This document shows, one piece after another, positions 44,586 to 55,163 of a stretch of DNA of 63,387 bases. Both the position numbers and the translations under genes were made by a program. Each line of letters starts with the position of its first letter. Position 1 is the stretch's first letter. Below the pieces are notes generated by a model, which made no database searches, had not been told where the DNA came from, and was given only the letters and a program-made list of their open reading frames with translations. This DNA comes from Paenibacillus elgii NBRC 100335 (GTDB lineage Bacteria > Bacillota > Bacilli > Paenibacillales > NBRC-103111), in the NCBI RefSeq assembly GCF_004000865.1, contig NZ_BIMB01000041.1, positions 1 to 63,387 of the forward strand, read 5' to 3'.

Positions 44586-45473
44586 CTAAATAATCAATTT
44601 ATTTTTTTCAAAAACTTCAATTAAATACTTGAGCATCTCTTGTCTTAAGTCATCTCTCTCTAAAGCAAAATCAACGGTAGTTTTAATAAAGCCCATTTTT
44701 TCTCCAACATCATATCGAATACCTTCAAAATCATATGCGTAGACATTTTCGAGTTTTGCTAATCGAGAAATGGCATCAGTGAGTTGAATTTCTCCACCTG
44801 TGCCGGTTTCCTGACGATCTAATAACTCAAAGACTTCGGGTGTCAAAATATAACGGCCCAGAATAGCCAAATTCGAAGGAGAAGCTTCCCTTTTAGGTTT
44901 CTCAACCAAAGAAGAAACCGAATAAATTCGCCCCTTTATATTAGAACCATCTACAATCCCATATCTCGATACTTCATCGTAACTAACCGGTTGAACCCCG
45001 ATAATGGATGACTGATACTCCTCATAAAGCTCCATCATTTGCTGCAGACATGGTTTTTGGGCTTGGACGATATCATCCCCTAAAAGGACAGCAAAAGGTT
45101 CATTCCCTATAAATTTACGGGCGCACCAAACGGCATGCCCAAGACCTTTTGGTTCTTTTTGCCGAATATAATGGATATCCACCATCTTGGAAGGCTTCTG
45201 AACTTCGTTTAATAAATCCAACTTTCCTTTTTCCAACAAATTTTGTTCAAGTTCAAAATAATTATCGAAATGATCCTCTATAGCTCGTTTGCCTTTACCA
45301 GTAACAATAATAATATCTTCAATCCCTGATTCCACTGCTTCTTCAACAATATATTGAATCGTTGGTTTGTCTACAATAGGAAGCATTTCCTTGGGCATCG
45401 CTTTTGTTGCTGGTAAAAACCTTGTGCCCAGCCCCGCGGCCGGTATAATTGCTTTCCGCACTTTTAAGCCCAT
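44586..45473 (-). CDS. galU: UTP-glucose-1-phosphate uridylyltransferase
   Basis: The 295-aa nucleotidyltransferase makes UDP-glucose. It has [57 protein letters not shown] and [13 protein letters not shown], then [11 protein letters not shown] and [19 protein letters not shown]. All of these are diagnostic for GalU. The ATG at 45473 has GGAGG seven bases upstream. It is the first gene of the long minus-strand glycan operon, so the promoter should lie in 45480-45670, shared with the divergent O-antigen-ligase-like gene. Confidence 0.95.
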   Translation of the reverse strand: MGLKVRKAIIPAAGLGTRFLPATKAMPKEMLPIVDKPTIQYIVEEAVESGIEDIIIVTGKGKRAIEDHFDNYFELEQNLLEKGKLDLLNEVQKPSKMVDIHYIRQKEPKGLGHAVWCARKFIGNEPFAVLLGDDIVQAQKPCLQQMMELYEEYQSSIIGVQPVSYDEVSRYGIVDGSNIKGRIYSVSSLVEKPKREASPSNLAILGRYILTPEVFELLDRQETGTGGEIQLTDAISRLAKLENVYAYDFEGIRYDVGEKMGFIKTTVDFALERDDLRQEMLKYLIEVFEKNKLII

Positions 45474-45673
45474 AATAAATCCTCCAATTTCATTAAAAAA
45501 CACAAAATAAAGTAATAAATTGACGAATTTCCTCGAAGTTATTCTATCAAATTTACTATTTAATTACCAGCACTACAAAAATCCAAAAGAATCCTTGAGC
45601 TTATGTAATGTACCCATTTATTCTACTTTATGATAAGATAAATGTCGTAATTTAGATAAAAAGGAGAGAAACC

Positions 45674-48157
45674 ATGAGCGGCAAGAAGAAGTATTATGTC
45701 CCTGATCATGCAGTGGGCGACAATGCTCTTGCAAGTGATGATAAACATTCCATTCTATTCTGGATCTTAACCGGCATTACTCTGTTGATTTTAATGTGGG
45801 CTCCTTTTCAGAAGGCATTGTTTAATGGAAATAATTTTGATTTTGAACGATCTATCTATTCTACGTTTGTATGGTCAGCGATTATGCTGCTTCTAATTTC
45901 TATCTTTGCATTCTATAAATGGAATATGAATCGATGGTCCGATTTATTGAGTATTTTGATCTGGTTCGTTCCATTAACCTTTTTTGTCTCATCTATTTCT
46001 CCGGCATCTAATTATAGTGCTACCAATATGCTCTTCATTACTTTTGTTTATGCCAGTTTTTATTTGGTTGGTTTTTTTCTAGCTAAAAGTGATAGCGGCA
46101 GCTCCATTCTTATCAATGGAATAATGGTCTCCGGGTATTTGGTTGTTTGGTTTGGTCTAATGAACTGGTTTGGACATAAGGAGACAGCCTTCGGAATGGT
46201 TAAATGGTTTGCTTCAGATATGGGGCAATTTAACTATTATCAGCATGCTATTATGGCCGACGATAACGGTGTTAGATTGACTTCCGTATTTCAATACGGA
46301 AACGCATATGCTGCTTTCTTGATAGCACTGCTGCTCGGCTCTCTATATCTAATATCAACATCTAAAAAGTTAGCCTCTACCATAATTCATGGATTTATGA
46401 TAGTCCCAATTCTGATTTCTTTTTTCCTTACTTTGTCCCGTGGTGCGCTAGTAATCTTGCCGGTTATCTTTTTAGTTGTAATCATCTTTCTAAAAATGAA
46501 AAAGCAGCTCACTTTACTCATTCACACCATTGTAGCTTCCATCGCCGCTGTGGTTATTCTAGGTCCAGTTACAAATGTTGGGGTCGAGCAAGTAAAACAA
46601 TACAATGGAGCTCTCGCTTTAAAAGGTTGGACTGCTCTATTAGTCGCCGCATTGCTTTTTACAGGGATTGCTGCGGTATTGCAAAGGTTTGTTGTTCCGC
46701 GTATTGAGGAAAAGCTGCATTCGATAAGCGATAAAAAAATCTCATACTTTATTATTCCGGCAGGAATCATTTTGCTTTCTGCGCTCGGAGCTTTCTTATT
46801 GCTGGGTAATACGGGCATTCTTAATCTTTTTCCAGAGAACATTAAACAACGTATCGAAAACATTAATTTTGAACAAAACAGTGTTTTGGAAAGGGGAACG
46901 TTCTATAAGGATGCTCTGAAGCTATATTCAGATTATCCTGTGATCGGTGCCGGCGGAGGGGCCTGGTCAGCTCTCTACGAGAAATACCAAAACAACCCTT
47001 ACGTAAGCCGACAAGCACACAACTTCTTCCTCCAGTATCTAGTTGAAGTCGGAACTATTGGTTTTGCTGTATTTATCGTTATTTTATTGGCTGTCTTTTG
47101 GTTGTTCATGCGTAAGTTTCTTAAAGATTCCGACGATCATTCAAGTTCAAGATATATTTATTTCATTATAGCGATATCTCTACTCATCCATAGTATGCTT
47201 GATTTTGATCTCAGTTTCGTCTATTTGGGAATCCTTTTATTCCTAAGCTTAGGGGCTATGATTGCCAATAGCAACTTTGAAATCATAGGAATATGGAAGC
47301 AAAGCATTCAAAAAATCAAATGGGCTTACCCTGCTCTGCTGATAATTCTTTCTTTAATATTTTTCTTTAACGGAGCCCAACTGTTAAGTGCCAACAGTAA
47401 CTTTAATAATGCACGAATGCAGGCGTCAACCAGCAAGAACTACAATGATATTGTACTTCCGTTAGATAAAGCCCTTAGTCAGCATCCAGGTCATCCTGAT
47501 TTTGCAGCGTTCAAGATTGATATTTTGTTGCAAGTATATAACCAAACTAAAGACGAGAACTATTTCAATGAGGCGAGCCGGATCATAACAGAAACTTTAA
47601 AGAAGGAGCCTCATAATAGAGCCATCATTGAGAGAGAACTTACCACTCTAGCACTGAAAGGTAAGACTGCTGAAGCCTTAAAGCGAGTCAATGAAGAAAT
47701 CAATAATTTCCCATGGGATATCTCCTTGTATGAAAGAAGCATTGTTTTGAGCACAGATCTTGGGAACGCAGCGCAGACAACAAACAACGTAAGCGAAAGG
47801 GATAGTTACTACGATCAAGCTTTCTCTATTTACTCTAAGGTAGAATCAAGAATCAAGGAACTCTCTTTGTTGCCAAAAGGACAATTACAGGGCAGAGAAT
47901 TTAATGTAACCCCAGTCATAGGGCTTGCCTTAGGTCAGATTCAATATATCAAAGGGAATTATAGCGCGGCTGAAGCAATGTTCCATATAGGAATTGATGG
48001 ATCTATCGATAATCAGACTACCCGTCAAATTCTTCGTTGGTATCTAGCCTCGCTTCAAAAACAAGGCAAAACTGACCAGGCGCTTTTTGATAAACTAGTG
48101 TCCAAGGACCCGAACGAGCGCCAAGAGATTCAAAATCTAGCAAACGCAAAATTTTAA
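45674..48157 (+). CDS. O-antigen ligase / polymerase-like membrane protein with C-terminal TPR-like region
   Basis: The 827-aa protein has about 12-14 membrane helices (about 25-560) and the Wzy/WaaL-type signature region. This has FQYGNAYAAFLIALLLGSLY and LTLSRGALVILPV, and the large outer loop contains VIGAGGGAWSALYEKYQ and SRQAHNFFLQYLVEVGTIGF with the conserved His. The last 250 residues form helical repeats (SQHPGHPDFAAFKIDILLQV, GNYSAAEAMFHIGIDG), consistent with TPR. Such proteins ligate or polymerise undecaprenyl-linked glycans; in S-layer glycosylating Gram-positives the protein O-glycosyltransferase belongs to this class. Placement directly before the SLH protein gene makes that role attractive, but it is inference. 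AAAGGAG lies seven bases before the ATG. Confidence 0.85.
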   Translation: MSGKKKYYVPDHAVGDNALASDDKHSILFWILTGITLLILMWAPFQKALFNGNNFDFERSIYSTFVWSAIMLLLISIFAFYKWNMNRWSDLLSILIWFVPLTFFVSSISPASNYSATNMLFITFVYASFYLVGFFLAKSDSGSSILINGIMVSGYLVVWFGLMNWFGHKETAFGMVKWFASDMGQFNYYQHAIMADDNGVRLTSVFQYGNAYAAFLIALLLGSLYLISTSKKLASTIIHGFMIVPILISFFLTLSRGALVILPVIFLVVIIFLKMKKQLTLLIHTIVASIAAVVILGPVTNVGVEQVKQYNGALALKGWTALLVAALLFTGIAAVLQRFVVPRIEEKLHSISDKKISYFIIPAGIILLSALGAFLLLGNTGILNLFPENIKQRIENINFEQNSVLERGTFYKDALKLYSDYPVIGAGGGAWSALYEKYQNNPYVSRQAHNFFLQYLVEVGTIGFAVFIVILLAVFWLFMRKFLKDSDDHSSSRYIYFIIAISLLIHSMLDFDLSFVYLGILLFLSLGAMIANSNFEIIGIWKQSIQKIKWAYPALLIILSLIFFFNGAQLLSANSNFNNARMQASTSKNYNDIVLPLDKALSQHPGHPDFAAFKIDILLQVYNQTKDENYFNEASRIITETLKKEPHNRAIIERELTTLALKGKTAEALKRVNEEINNFPWDISLYERSIVLSTDLGNAAQTTNNVSERDSYYDQAFSIYSKVESRIKELSLLPKGQLQGREFNVTPVIGLALGQIQYIKGNYSAAEAMFHIGIDGSIDNQTTRQILRWYLASLQKQGKTDQALFDKLVSKDPNERQEIQNLANAKF

Positions 48158-48169
48158 AATAAACTTCAT

Positions 48170-48215
48170 AAAAAATGGTAGCTAAATTTACACTACAATT
48201 TGCTACCATTTTTTT
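48170..48215 (+). terminator. Terminator after the ligase-like gene
   Basis: GGTAGC/GCTACC with an inner AAATT/AATTT stem is preceded by A6 and followed by T7, starting 13 bases after the stop. It should work in both directions. Confidence 0.85.
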
Positions 48216-48316
48216 GCCTATGGTGCTAAAATAGATTCTAGGCCTTAAAGACGATTTTTTAATCGAAGAAGGTATTGCTAAATCGATTCTGCTCAGGGAG
48301 GGAGGTGAAATGCGAA

Positions 48317-50002
48317 ATGAGTCAAATAGAGAAAAAAAATGTTTACAATCGTGAAAGGAGCAAGACCCAAGTGAAATCGACTGTATTGAAAAAAACATCC
48401 CAAGCGTTGGCTGGATTGATGATCGGCTCGACGCTGCTTCCTGTGCTTGCATTTGCTGGTATTGATTTTGGTAGTTTATCCTACGATAAGTACAGTAAAA
48501 CAATTACAGGTTCCGTTTATACTAACACTTATCAACAAGATAAAAACGTTACATTTGGTGTATATGAGGATACCTATCTTCAGAATGTGCTTGGCTCGAC
48601 TTACTCTGTAACTTACAGAAATACTGATTCTGTTTCTGGTGCTACATACTTCGACTTCAAAATCAATTTGTCGAGTGCATCCGTTCCGGATACTGTTTAC
48701 GTACAAACATACTACGGTGCCGGTTATGGTATCGGTAACGAGTATGATCTAGCTTACGTACTGAACAGCGGCCAAACACCCATTAACTCTACCGGTTCTA
48801 GCGGTTGGGGCGGCGGAGGCGGCGGTTCTATCTCCAACGACGGTGTTATCGAAGTATTTGGAGATTCTGTAGATGCCTTCACCTTGCAAAGAGCTTTTGA
48901 AAACTCTAAAGAAGTAAAACTCAAAATCAAAGGTGAAAAGCTGGCTATCCCGGCTGACGCACTGGCAGAAGCGCTGAAAAAAGGCGGAGTATCTGTAACA
49001 ATCATTAACGACAACGGCACTTATACGCTTCCGCTGGCAGCTATGAAATTCGAAGCACTCGCGAAAGAACTGGGCGCTGAACTGAAAGATACGAAAATCA
49101 ACGTAACGATTGCTAAAGTTGCTGACGCTACTGCTGAAGACGTAACGAAAGCAGTTTACGCTGCTGGTGGCAGCCCAATTAAGAACGCTGTTGACTTCAA
49201 CGTAACGGCTTCCGGCAACAGCAAGTCTGTTAATGTTGACTTCGGTAACACGTATGTTTCCCGTACGTTGAATGTTAACAAAAACCTGGATGCTAAAAAA
49301 GCAACTGGCGCTCTTTACAATGAAACAACGAAGAAGCTGAGCTTTGTTCCTTCTACGTTCCAATCGAAAGACGGTCAAACCGTAGCTACATTGAAACGTA
49401 ACGGCAACAGCATCTACACAGTAATCGAAGCAAACAAATCGTTTGAAGATCTCGCTTCCCACTGGTCCAAAGCAGACGTTGAAATGCTTGCTAACAAATT
49501 GGTGGTTGAAGGCGCAGCCGACAAACAATTCCAGCCAGACCGCAACATTACTCGTGCTGAATTCGCAGCATTGGTTGTTCGTTCCCTGGGTCTGAACTCT
49601 GTAACGGCTAATACGTATTTCACTGACATTAACTCTTCCGCTTGGTACGCTGGTGTAGTAGCATCGGCATCCAAAGCAGGTATCATCAATGGCTATGAAG
49701 ACAATACGTTCCGTCCGGATGCACAAATCACTCGTGAAGAACTGGCTGCTATGATCATCCGTTCCCTGTCTTATGCAGGCGTAGCTTCCGAAGTTTCCGA
49801 GTCGAACCAAGCTCAACAGCTTGCGAAATTCAAAGACTCTTCCAAAATCGTTTGGGCTAAGAAAGAAATTGCTGCTGCCGTGAACGCTGGCATCATCAAT
49901 GGTCTGACTGACGACACCATCGGTTCTGCTGAGAAAGCAACTCGCTCGCAAGCAGCTACGATGCTGAAACGTTACCTCAAACTGGCTGACTTCATTGATT
50001 AA
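48317..50002 (+). CDS. SLH-domain surface protein, probable S-layer-type protein
   Basis: The 561-aa secreted protein has a signal peptide ending PVLAFA, a beta-rich N-terminal domain, a Gly-rich hinge (SGWGGGGGGS, about residue 163), an alpha/beta middle and three C-terminal SLH modules. These are SFEDLASHWSKADVEMLANK, YFTDINSSAWYAGVVASASK and KFKDSSKIVWAKKEIAAAVN; VEGAADKQFQPDRNITRAEF and NGYEDNTFRPDAQITREE also fit. It should bind the wall polymer through its C-terminus. Codon choice is biased to GTA/AAC/CGT-type codons, suggesting high expression. Start ATG at 48317 has GGGAGGGAGGTG nine bases upstream; an in-frame GTG at 48371 with AAAGGAG would give a shorter, more classical signal peptide. 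Many Thr/Ser/Tyr sites could be glycosylated. Confidence 0.9.
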   Translation: MSQIEKKNVYNRERSKTQVKSTVLKKTSQALAGLMIGSTLLPVLAFAGIDFGSLSYDKYSKTITGSVYTNTYQQDKNVTFGVYEDTYLQNVLGSTYSVTYRNTDSVSGATYFDFKINLSSASVPDTVYVQTYYGAGYGIGNEYDLAYVLNSGQTPINSTGSSGWGGGGGGSISNDGVIEVFGDSVDAFTLQRAFENSKEVKLKIKGEKLAIPADALAEALKKGGVSVTIINDNGTYTLPLAAMKFEALAKELGAELKDTKINVTIAKVADATAEDVTKAVYAAGGSPIKNAVDFNVTASGNSKSVNVDFGNTYVSRTLNVNKNLDAKKATGALYNETTKKLSFVPSTFQSKDGQTVATLKRNGNSIYTVIEANKSFEDLASHWSKADVEMLANKLVVEGAADKQFQPDRNITRAEFAALVVRSLGLNSVTANTYFTDINSSAWYAGVVASASKAGIINGYEDNTFRPDAQITREELAAMIIRSLSYAGVASEVSESNQAQQLAKFKDSSKIVWAKKEIAAAVNAGIINGLTDDTIGSAEKATRSQAATMLKRYLKLADFID

Positions 50003-50018
50003 TCTTTAATGCTTTAGG

Positions 50019-50054
50019 AGACCTGGTACCAATGGTACCGGGTCTTATATTTTT
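50019..50054 (+). terminator. Terminator after the S-layer-type gene
   Basis: A 12-bp stem (50019-50030 with 50034-50045, one T-G pair) and a T-rich tail follow the stop codon by 16 bases. Confidence 0.85.
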
Positions 50055-50247
50055 TAACCTTAATAGTGCAAGGCTTTACGAGCATATCAACGTTAAGTGG
50101 GCAAGGTATGCCTAGAGACACGAATACCGCCCTATTAAGACCGTAAAATACTTAATTAATCCTCTGGGCCTATTGTTTCTTTTTAAGCCCTGAAAATCGC
50201 ATCTGGCAAACTTTCAGAGAACCACTCCTTCCTAGACAACATAACAA

Positions 50248-50280
50248 AAACGGCAGCTATCCCAAAGGATGCTGCCGTTT
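50248..50280 (-). terminator. Terminator after groEL
   Basis: Minus-strand AAACGGCAGC/GCTGCCGTTT stem with an inner ATCC/GGAT pairing is followed by TTTTTG. It lies about 20 bases after the groEL stop. Confidence 0.85.
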
Positions 50281-50300
50281 CTATCCGGGCTAGGGTCGGA

Positions 50301-51968
<1,668 letters not shown>

Positions 51969-52034
51969 TTAACGGTTCGAATATTTTCGTAAGTAAATTA
52001 CCAAAACTTAAGTATCGAATCGAGGCGTTGGTTC

Positions 52035-52316
52035 TTAAGCCAGAACGGCCAGAACGTCGCTCTCACGCATAATCAGCAGCTCGCGGCCTTCGAATTTTAC
52101 TTCAGTACCGGCGTACTTGGAGAAAATCACGCGGTCGCCTTCTTTCAGCTCAAGCGCAACGCGCTCGCCGTCTTTGAGTGTACCGCTGCCTACAGCTACG
52201 ACTTTACCTTCTTGCGGCTTCTCTTTCGCCGTGTCAGGCAGTACGATACCGCTTGCGGTCGTTTCCTCCTTAGCGATGGCTTCAATGACTACGCGATCAC
52301 CCAACGGTTTGATCAT
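52035..52316 (-). CDS. groES: Co-chaperonin GroES (Hsp10)
   Basis: The 93-aa lid of GroEL begins [20 protein letters not shown], has the mobile loop region [20 protein letters not shown], and ends [23 protein letters not shown] lies about 12 bases before the ATG. It is the first gene of the groESL operon; a CIRCE element and a promoter are visible upstream. Confidence 0.99.
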   Translation of the reverse strand: MIKPLGDRVVIEAIAKEETTASGIVLPDTAKEKPQEGKVVAVGSGTLKDGERVALELKEGDRVIFSKYAGTEVKFEGRELLIMRESDVLAVLA

Positions 52317-52363
52317 GAGAAAATAGCCTCCTTTTGATATTAGGGTAACGATGGTTTATCTTA

Positions 52364-52390
52364 TTAGCACTCAAACGTCTTTAGTGCTAA
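52364..52390. promoter_or_regulatory. CIRCE operator (HrcA-binding) of groESL
   Basis: TTAGCACTC, nine bases, TAGTGCTAA. This differs from the consensus inverted repeat TTAGCACTC-N9-GAGTGCTAA in one base. It lies 48 bases upstream of the groES start and just downstream of the promoter, the standard place for HrcA repression. Confidence 0.95.
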
Positions 52391-52401
52391 CAACAATTCT
52401 T

Positions 52402-52430
52402 ATGATAACTATTTCCCATCAATTTTGCAA
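52402..52430 (-). promoter_or_regulatory. Sigma-A promoter of groESL
   Basis: On the minus strand TTGCAA (52430-52425), 17 bases, TATCAT (52407-52402). Predicted start near 52395 puts the CIRCE element at the beginning of the transcript. Confidence 0.75.
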
Positions 52431-52506
52431 GTGGTTTTACAACATTTTCACACCTCAATCATTGTCTCCAGCCTTTACCAAAATATACCGCAAGAAGACA
52501 AACAAA

Positions 52507-52530
52507 AAAGCCTGTCATTCGACAGACTTT
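52507..52530 (-). terminator. Hairpin overlapping the tatC stop codon
   Basis: Minus-strand CTGTC/GACAG core with flanking AAAG/CTTT and a T6 tail. The stop codon lies in the stem, so termination is placed right at the gene end before the groESL promoter. Confidence 0.65.
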
Positions 52531-53282
52531 GCGGAGCTTTCCGCCTCCCAGGCTTGATCCTGCAGCAGCTGCTTCCGGTAGACGAGCGCCGACAGGTAGA
52601 CGCTGAACTCGTATAGAATAATCATCGGCACAGCGACGATAATGGCGGACACGGCATCCGGCGGCGTAATCATCGTGGCAATCACGACGAGCGCCAAATA
52701 CGCGTAACGGCGCAGTTTTCGGAGAAGCAGCGGATTGAGCAGGCGGATTTTGGTCAAGAACATCACAACAATCGGCAGCTCGAAGACGAGCGCGATCGGA
52801 ATCAATATATTGAACATGAACGTAAAATATTGCGCGATGCCGAAATTTTCGTTCAGCTCCAAGCTTTGGCTGATCGCCGTCGTAAATAAGAACGCCATTT
52901 TAAAAACGATAAAATAGCCAAACGCCAAGCCAAGCAAAAACATAAGAAACGCAAAGGGGATGAAGATTAATGAGGCTTTTTGTTCTACTTCACGGAGCCC
53001 CGGTTTCAGGAAAGCCCAGATCTGGTATAAAGCAAACGGAAGCGTAACCAAAAGACCGGTAACCAGAGAAAAGCTCATATACATCTTAATCGGGTCCCAT
53101 GGGGAAAACACATACCAGTTCATGTTCGCGATCGGAGAAACGCTTTTCAAATAATTAATTAACGGCTTGGCCACGAGCAGCCCGATCACCATGCCGACAA
53201 TCAGGACAAGCAGCACCCAAATAATTCGTTTGCGCAGCTCCGCCAAATGCTCCACCAGCGTCATGCCTTCATCATGTTCCAT
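52515..53282 (-). CDS. tatC: Sec-independent translocase subunit TatC
   Basis: The 255-aa membrane protein is the twin-arginine signal receptor of the Tat translocase. It begins MTLVEHLAELRKRIIWVLLV-like after EHDEG, has six membrane helices, and shows FLKPGLREVEQKASLIFIPF with the conserved Glu that contacts signal peptides. YFTFMFNILIPIALVFELP and PPDAVSAIIVAVPMIILYE follow. It lies 47 bases downstream of tatA. In B. subtilis the comparable minimal pair is tatAy-tatCy, also upstream of groESL. Confidence 0.97.
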   Translation of the reverse strand: MEHDEGMTLVEHLAELRKRIIWVLLVLIVGMVIGLLVAKPLINYLKSVSPIANMNWYVFSPWDPIKMYMSFSLVTGLLVTLPFALYQIWAFLKPGLREVEQKASLIFIPFAFLMFLLGLAFGYFIVFKMAFLFTTAISQSLELNENFGIAQYFTFMFNILIPIALVFELPIVVMFLTKIRLLNPLLLRKLRRYAYLALVVIATMITPPDAVSAIIVAVPMIILYEFSVYLSALVYRKQLLQDQAWEAESSAKSVE

Positions 53283-53329
53283 AACGGTTCACCTTCCACA
53301 CGGTCAAAATCGAGAGTACAGGTGCCTCC

Positions 53330-53593
53330 CTAATCCGGCAAACGACGCGAGTCTTGTCGCGCTTCTGGCTGTACAGCTTGCGGCTGTGACTGCTGCGCAG
53401 GCGCCGGCGGCGTAACGTCTTGACGCGGCGGCTGAGGCGCATCCGTATTTATCAGATCGCGGGCGCCCTGCTTGAACTCGCGCAGCGTCTTGCCTAGTGC
53501 CCGGCCAAGCTCCGGCAGCTTGTTCGGGCCGAACAATAGTAGAGCAATGAGTCCGATGAGCAAAATTTCGCTGAATCCTATATTTCCGAGCAT
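53330..53593 (-). CDS. tatA: Sec-independent translocase subunit TatA
   Basis: The 87-aa protein has the TatA membrane helix ILLIGLIALLLFGPNKLPEL (FGPxKLP hinge), the amphipathic helix GRALGKTLREFKQGARDL and a flexible Pro/Gln-rich tail. It oligomerises to make the Tat pathway. Firmicutes with no TatB use a bifunctional TatA; no tatB is nearby here. GAGGA lies upstream of the ATG. It is followed by tatC. Confidence 0.96.
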   Translation of the reverse strand: MLGNIGFSEILLIGLIALLLFGPNKLPELGRALGKTLREFKQGARDLINTDAPQPPRQDVTPPAPAQQSQPQAVQPEARQDSRRLPD

Positions 53594-53635
53594 ATCGAGT
53601 ATCCTCCTTCAATGGAGATGTTGCCTGTTCATCAA

Positions 53636-54640
53636 CTAGCAGCCGTAAAGCCCGCCGTAACCGAGCTCGGTAATGTCCGCCCGGGTAATGGTTTCTCCCG
53701 CGCAAATGCGCGGCAGCAGAACGTCAAACGACGTGTACGGGTCGTGCATGACACAGCCGGGCAGCCCCATAATTGGAACGCCGTCCAGATAGCCCATCAA
53801 AAGCATGGAACCAGGAAGCATCGGGGTGCCGTAGCTGACAACGGACGCTCCGGCACGTTTGATGGCGCCGGGCGTCCGATCGTCCGGATCTACGGACATG
53901 CCGCCGGTAACGAGAATAAGATCCGCGCGGTCTTCCTCCAGGAAGCGGCGGATTTCCTGTACGATCGTTTCGCTGTCGTCCGGCGCAAACCGCTGCTCGA
54001 TCACTTCCGAGCCGAGGGCCGCAAGCTTGTTTCGTACGACGGGACCGAACTTATCCTCGATCCGGCCCTTGAACACTTCGCTGCCGGTTGTGATCAGTCC
54101 TGCCCGCAGCGGGCGGAACGGCTTAACTTCGACCAAGGGCTGTCCCATGGAAGCGGCGATACGCTCAACTGCCATAATGCGGTCTTCTTCTATAACAAGC
54201 GGAATGACGCGAGTCCCCGTCAAGGAACGGCCGGGCTCCGCCACCGTATTCGTCTTTACGGTCGACATGATGACTTGATCCAGCGAGTTGACCTGGTCGA
54301 TCCGGTCTTTGTCGATCTTGACCAGACCATGGATTGCGGACTTAAGCGTGACTTTGCCTTCATGCGGCTCGGTCAACGTGACACCGGCTCCCTGCGCGGC
54401 CTTCGCCATCCGCAGGGCCGCTTCATCTTCGTGCAGATAGCCCTGCTGCAGACGAAGCGTGTAAATATGCTCCTTGCCGATGCTGAGCAGCGCCGGGATA
54501 TCCTCCTCACGGATCACGTGTCCTTTTTTAAACAGGCGGCCCTTGAACTTGCCGGGAATGATCTGAGTCAAGTCGTGCGCAAGCACCATGCCTACGGCTT
54601 GTTCCACAGGAACCTCTTCGAGCATTGAATCATGCTTCAT
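53636..54640 (-). CDS. MoeA-like molybdopterin-binding protein
   Basis: The 334-aa protein has an N-terminal SAF-like half (VEQAVGMVLAHDLTQIIPGK, FKKGHVIREEDIPALLSIGK) and a C-terminal MoCF/molybdopterin-binding domain. The latter shows AGLITTGSEVFKGRIEDKFG, ADLILVTGGMSVDPDDRTPG and VPIMGLPGCVMHDPYTSFDV. It is shorter than true MoeA (about 400 aa) and lacks parts of its domains, so I do not call it moeA; it may insert molybdate or act as a regulator. Its ATG overlaps the mogA/moaB-like stop (11 bases), with GGGAG nine bases upstream. It belongs to the fthC-moaC-mog operon. Confidence 0.83.
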   Translation of the reverse strand: MKHDSMLEEVPVEQAVGMVLAHDLTQIIPGKFKGRLFKKGHVIREEDIPALLSIGKEHIYTLRLQQGYLHEDEAALRMAKAAQGAGVTLTEPHEGKVTLKSAIHGLVKIDKDRIDQVNSLDQVIMSTVKTNTVAEPGRSLTGTRVIPLVIEEDRIMAVERIAASMGQPLVEVKPFRPLRAGLITTGSEVFKGRIEDKFGPVVRNKLAALGSEVIEQRFAPDDSETIVQEIRRFLEEDRADLILVTGGMSVDPDDRTPGAIKRAGASVVSYGTPMLPGSMLLMGYLDGVPIMGLPGCVMHDPYTSFDVLLPRICAGETITRADITELGYGGLYGC

Positions 54641-55130
54641 CGCCGTGGTCTCCCTCGCGTCCGGTCAGAATGGCAAGCGCGTGAGGCAGTTGATCGATAA
54701 CGGCGGATAAATTTTCCGAAACCCCCTTGGGGCTGCCGGGCAAGTTCAGGATCAGCGTCTTGCCGCGAATCCCGGACACGGCCCGGGAGAGCATCGCACG
54801 CGGCGTCTTTTGCAGCGAATACATGCGCATCGCTTCGGCAAAGCCCGGAGCGTGACGATCGATGACGCTCAAAGTCGCTTCCGGCGTGACATCCCGCGCC
54901 GCAAGACCCGTGCCTCCGGTTGTCAAAATGAGATCGGCCCGGAAATAATCCGTCATTTCGATCAACGCCGCCATAATTTCGTCTTTCTCGTCAGGCACGA
55001 CACGGTATTCGATAATTTTTCCGTTCATTTCTTCTTCAATCAATTCCCGAATGACCTGTGCACTCGTGTCTTCCCGCTCTCCGCGCGAACCACGGTCGCT
55101 AGCGGTCAAGATAGCCACTTTCCAGCGCAT
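54630..55130 (-). CDS. MogA/MoaB-family molybdenum cofactor protein
   Basis: The 166-aa protein binds and adenylylates molybdopterin. It starts WKVAILTASDRGSRGERED, has DLILTTGGTGLAARDVTPEA (the family signature) and the substrate loop LNLPGSPKGVSENLSAVI. In Firmicutes this adenylyltransferase role is often filled by a MoaB-named paralog; MogA and MoaB cannot be told apart safely by eye. It lies between moaC and the MoeA-like gene. Confidence 0.92.
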   Translation of the reverse strand: MRWKVAILTASDRGSRGEREDTSAQVIRELIEEEMNGKIIEYRVVPDEKDEIMAALIEMTDYFRADLILTTGGTGLAARDVTPEATLSVIDRHAPGFAEAMRMYSLQKTPRAMLSRAVSGIRGKTLILNLPGSPKGVSENLSAVIDQLPHALAILTGREGDHGDEA

Positions 55131-55163
55131 ACATCTGCTCCTCTCCCGGATCTCATCAAGTCT

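Noticed and set aside
48749..49951. 400-codon open frame antisense to the S-layer-type gene
   Set aside because: Shadow of a highly biased gene; the composition (Cys/Phe/Ser) is not protein-like.
53636..54640. Naming this gene moeA
   Set aside because: It is shorter than MoeA and its N-terminal part is of another type; only the molybdopterin-binding domain is shared.
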